A model generated the notes under the pieces. It ran no database searches. It saw nothing but the letters and a program-made list of their open reading frames with translations, and had not been told where the DNA came from. A DNA stretch of 32,012 bases, taken from assembly GCA_001896885.1 (NCBI GenBank), contig MKRJ01000050.1, positions 1 to 32,012 of the forward strand. The letters run 5' to 3'. The translations under genes and the position numbers were made by a program. Source of the stretch: Rhizobiales bacterium 65-79 (lineage in GTDB: Bacteria; Pseudomonadota; Alphaproteobacteria; Rhizobiales; Rhizobiaceae). Each line of letters opens with the position of its first letter. The first letter of the stretch is position 1. Below, piece after piece: positions 31,959 to 32,012 of the stretch.

Positions 31959-32012
31959 AGAGATTTTTGGACACGAAGGAGTTAGAGACCACTAAGAAAA
32001 TCAACGCCTTGG
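31941..32012. mobile_element. probable boundary of an integrated element (att-like site in tRNA-Arg)
   Basis: The region from the anticodon loop onward is where tRNA-type attachment sites often begin. Here the tRNA sequence continues only to about 31958 and then gives way to DNA that is clearly A/T-richer (about 40% G+C by eye, 31959-32012) than the rest of the window. No integrase is visible because the window ends 54 bases later. The crossover point and the identity of the element are not determined. Confidence 0.45.

Noticed and set aside
1-32012. CRISPR arrays, insertion sequences with terminal repeats, rRNA genes
   Set aside because: No regularly spaced direct repeats, transposase genes or rRNA sequence were seen in the window.

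Overview
The window looks like the chromosome of a high-GC alphaproteobacterium of the Rhizobiales (Mesorhizobium/Phyllobacteriaceae type). The evidence is the gene order murA - DUF2948 - hisD - UPF0262 - low-molecular-weight phosphatase - infA - maf, strong GC3 codon bias, GGGAGGA-type ribosome binding sites and an isolated folD. The family assignments are read from protein motifs; no search was run.

Layout. (1) 1-3924: proC on the minus strand, an acidic hypothetical protein, folD, and a GlxA-type AraC regulator. (2) 3934-18966: two related carbohydrate-uptake loci placed back to back. Locus A (minus) reads, in transcription order: GAF histidine kinase, LuxR-type response regulator, 4-OT-like tautomerase, SMP-30 lactonase, periplasmic binding protein, double ATPase, permease, permease. 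Locus B (plus) reads: GntR-subfamily LacI repressor (preceded by a coupled 21-codon ORF), a palindromic operator inside a promoter, binding protein, double ATPase, permease, permease, SMP-30 lactonase. The repeated pairing of a ribose-class ABC importer with a lactonase, plus an aldonate-type repressor, suggests uptake and hydrolysis of sugar lactones or aldonates. The exact substrates cannot be read from the sequence. (3) 18989-24406: a compact, all-plus housekeeping run (small basic protein, murA, DUF2948, hisD, UPF0262, LMW phosphatase, infA, maf). (4) 24407-30830: accessory genes, namely a TerC-family metal exporter behind a long, highly structured leader, two small secreted proteins (one a c-type lysozyme inhibitor homologue), a class II aldolase, a minus-strand cassette of cupin sugar isomerase - P-loop kinase - 3-hydroxyisobutyrate-dehydrogenase-like oxidoreductase, and a MetE C-domain-like protein. 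(5) 30916-32012: a decaying Mur-ligase-like gene, then a tRNA-Arg(CCG) gene whose sequence is recognisable only through the variable loop before it changes into unrelated A/T-richer DNA. This is the signature of an integrated element or rearrangement boundary.

The points most worth following are the structured terC leader with its 17-codon ORF, the interrupted tRNA-Arg, the paired importer/lactonase loci under two different kinds of regulator, and the tautomerase lacking the usual 4-OT arginines.
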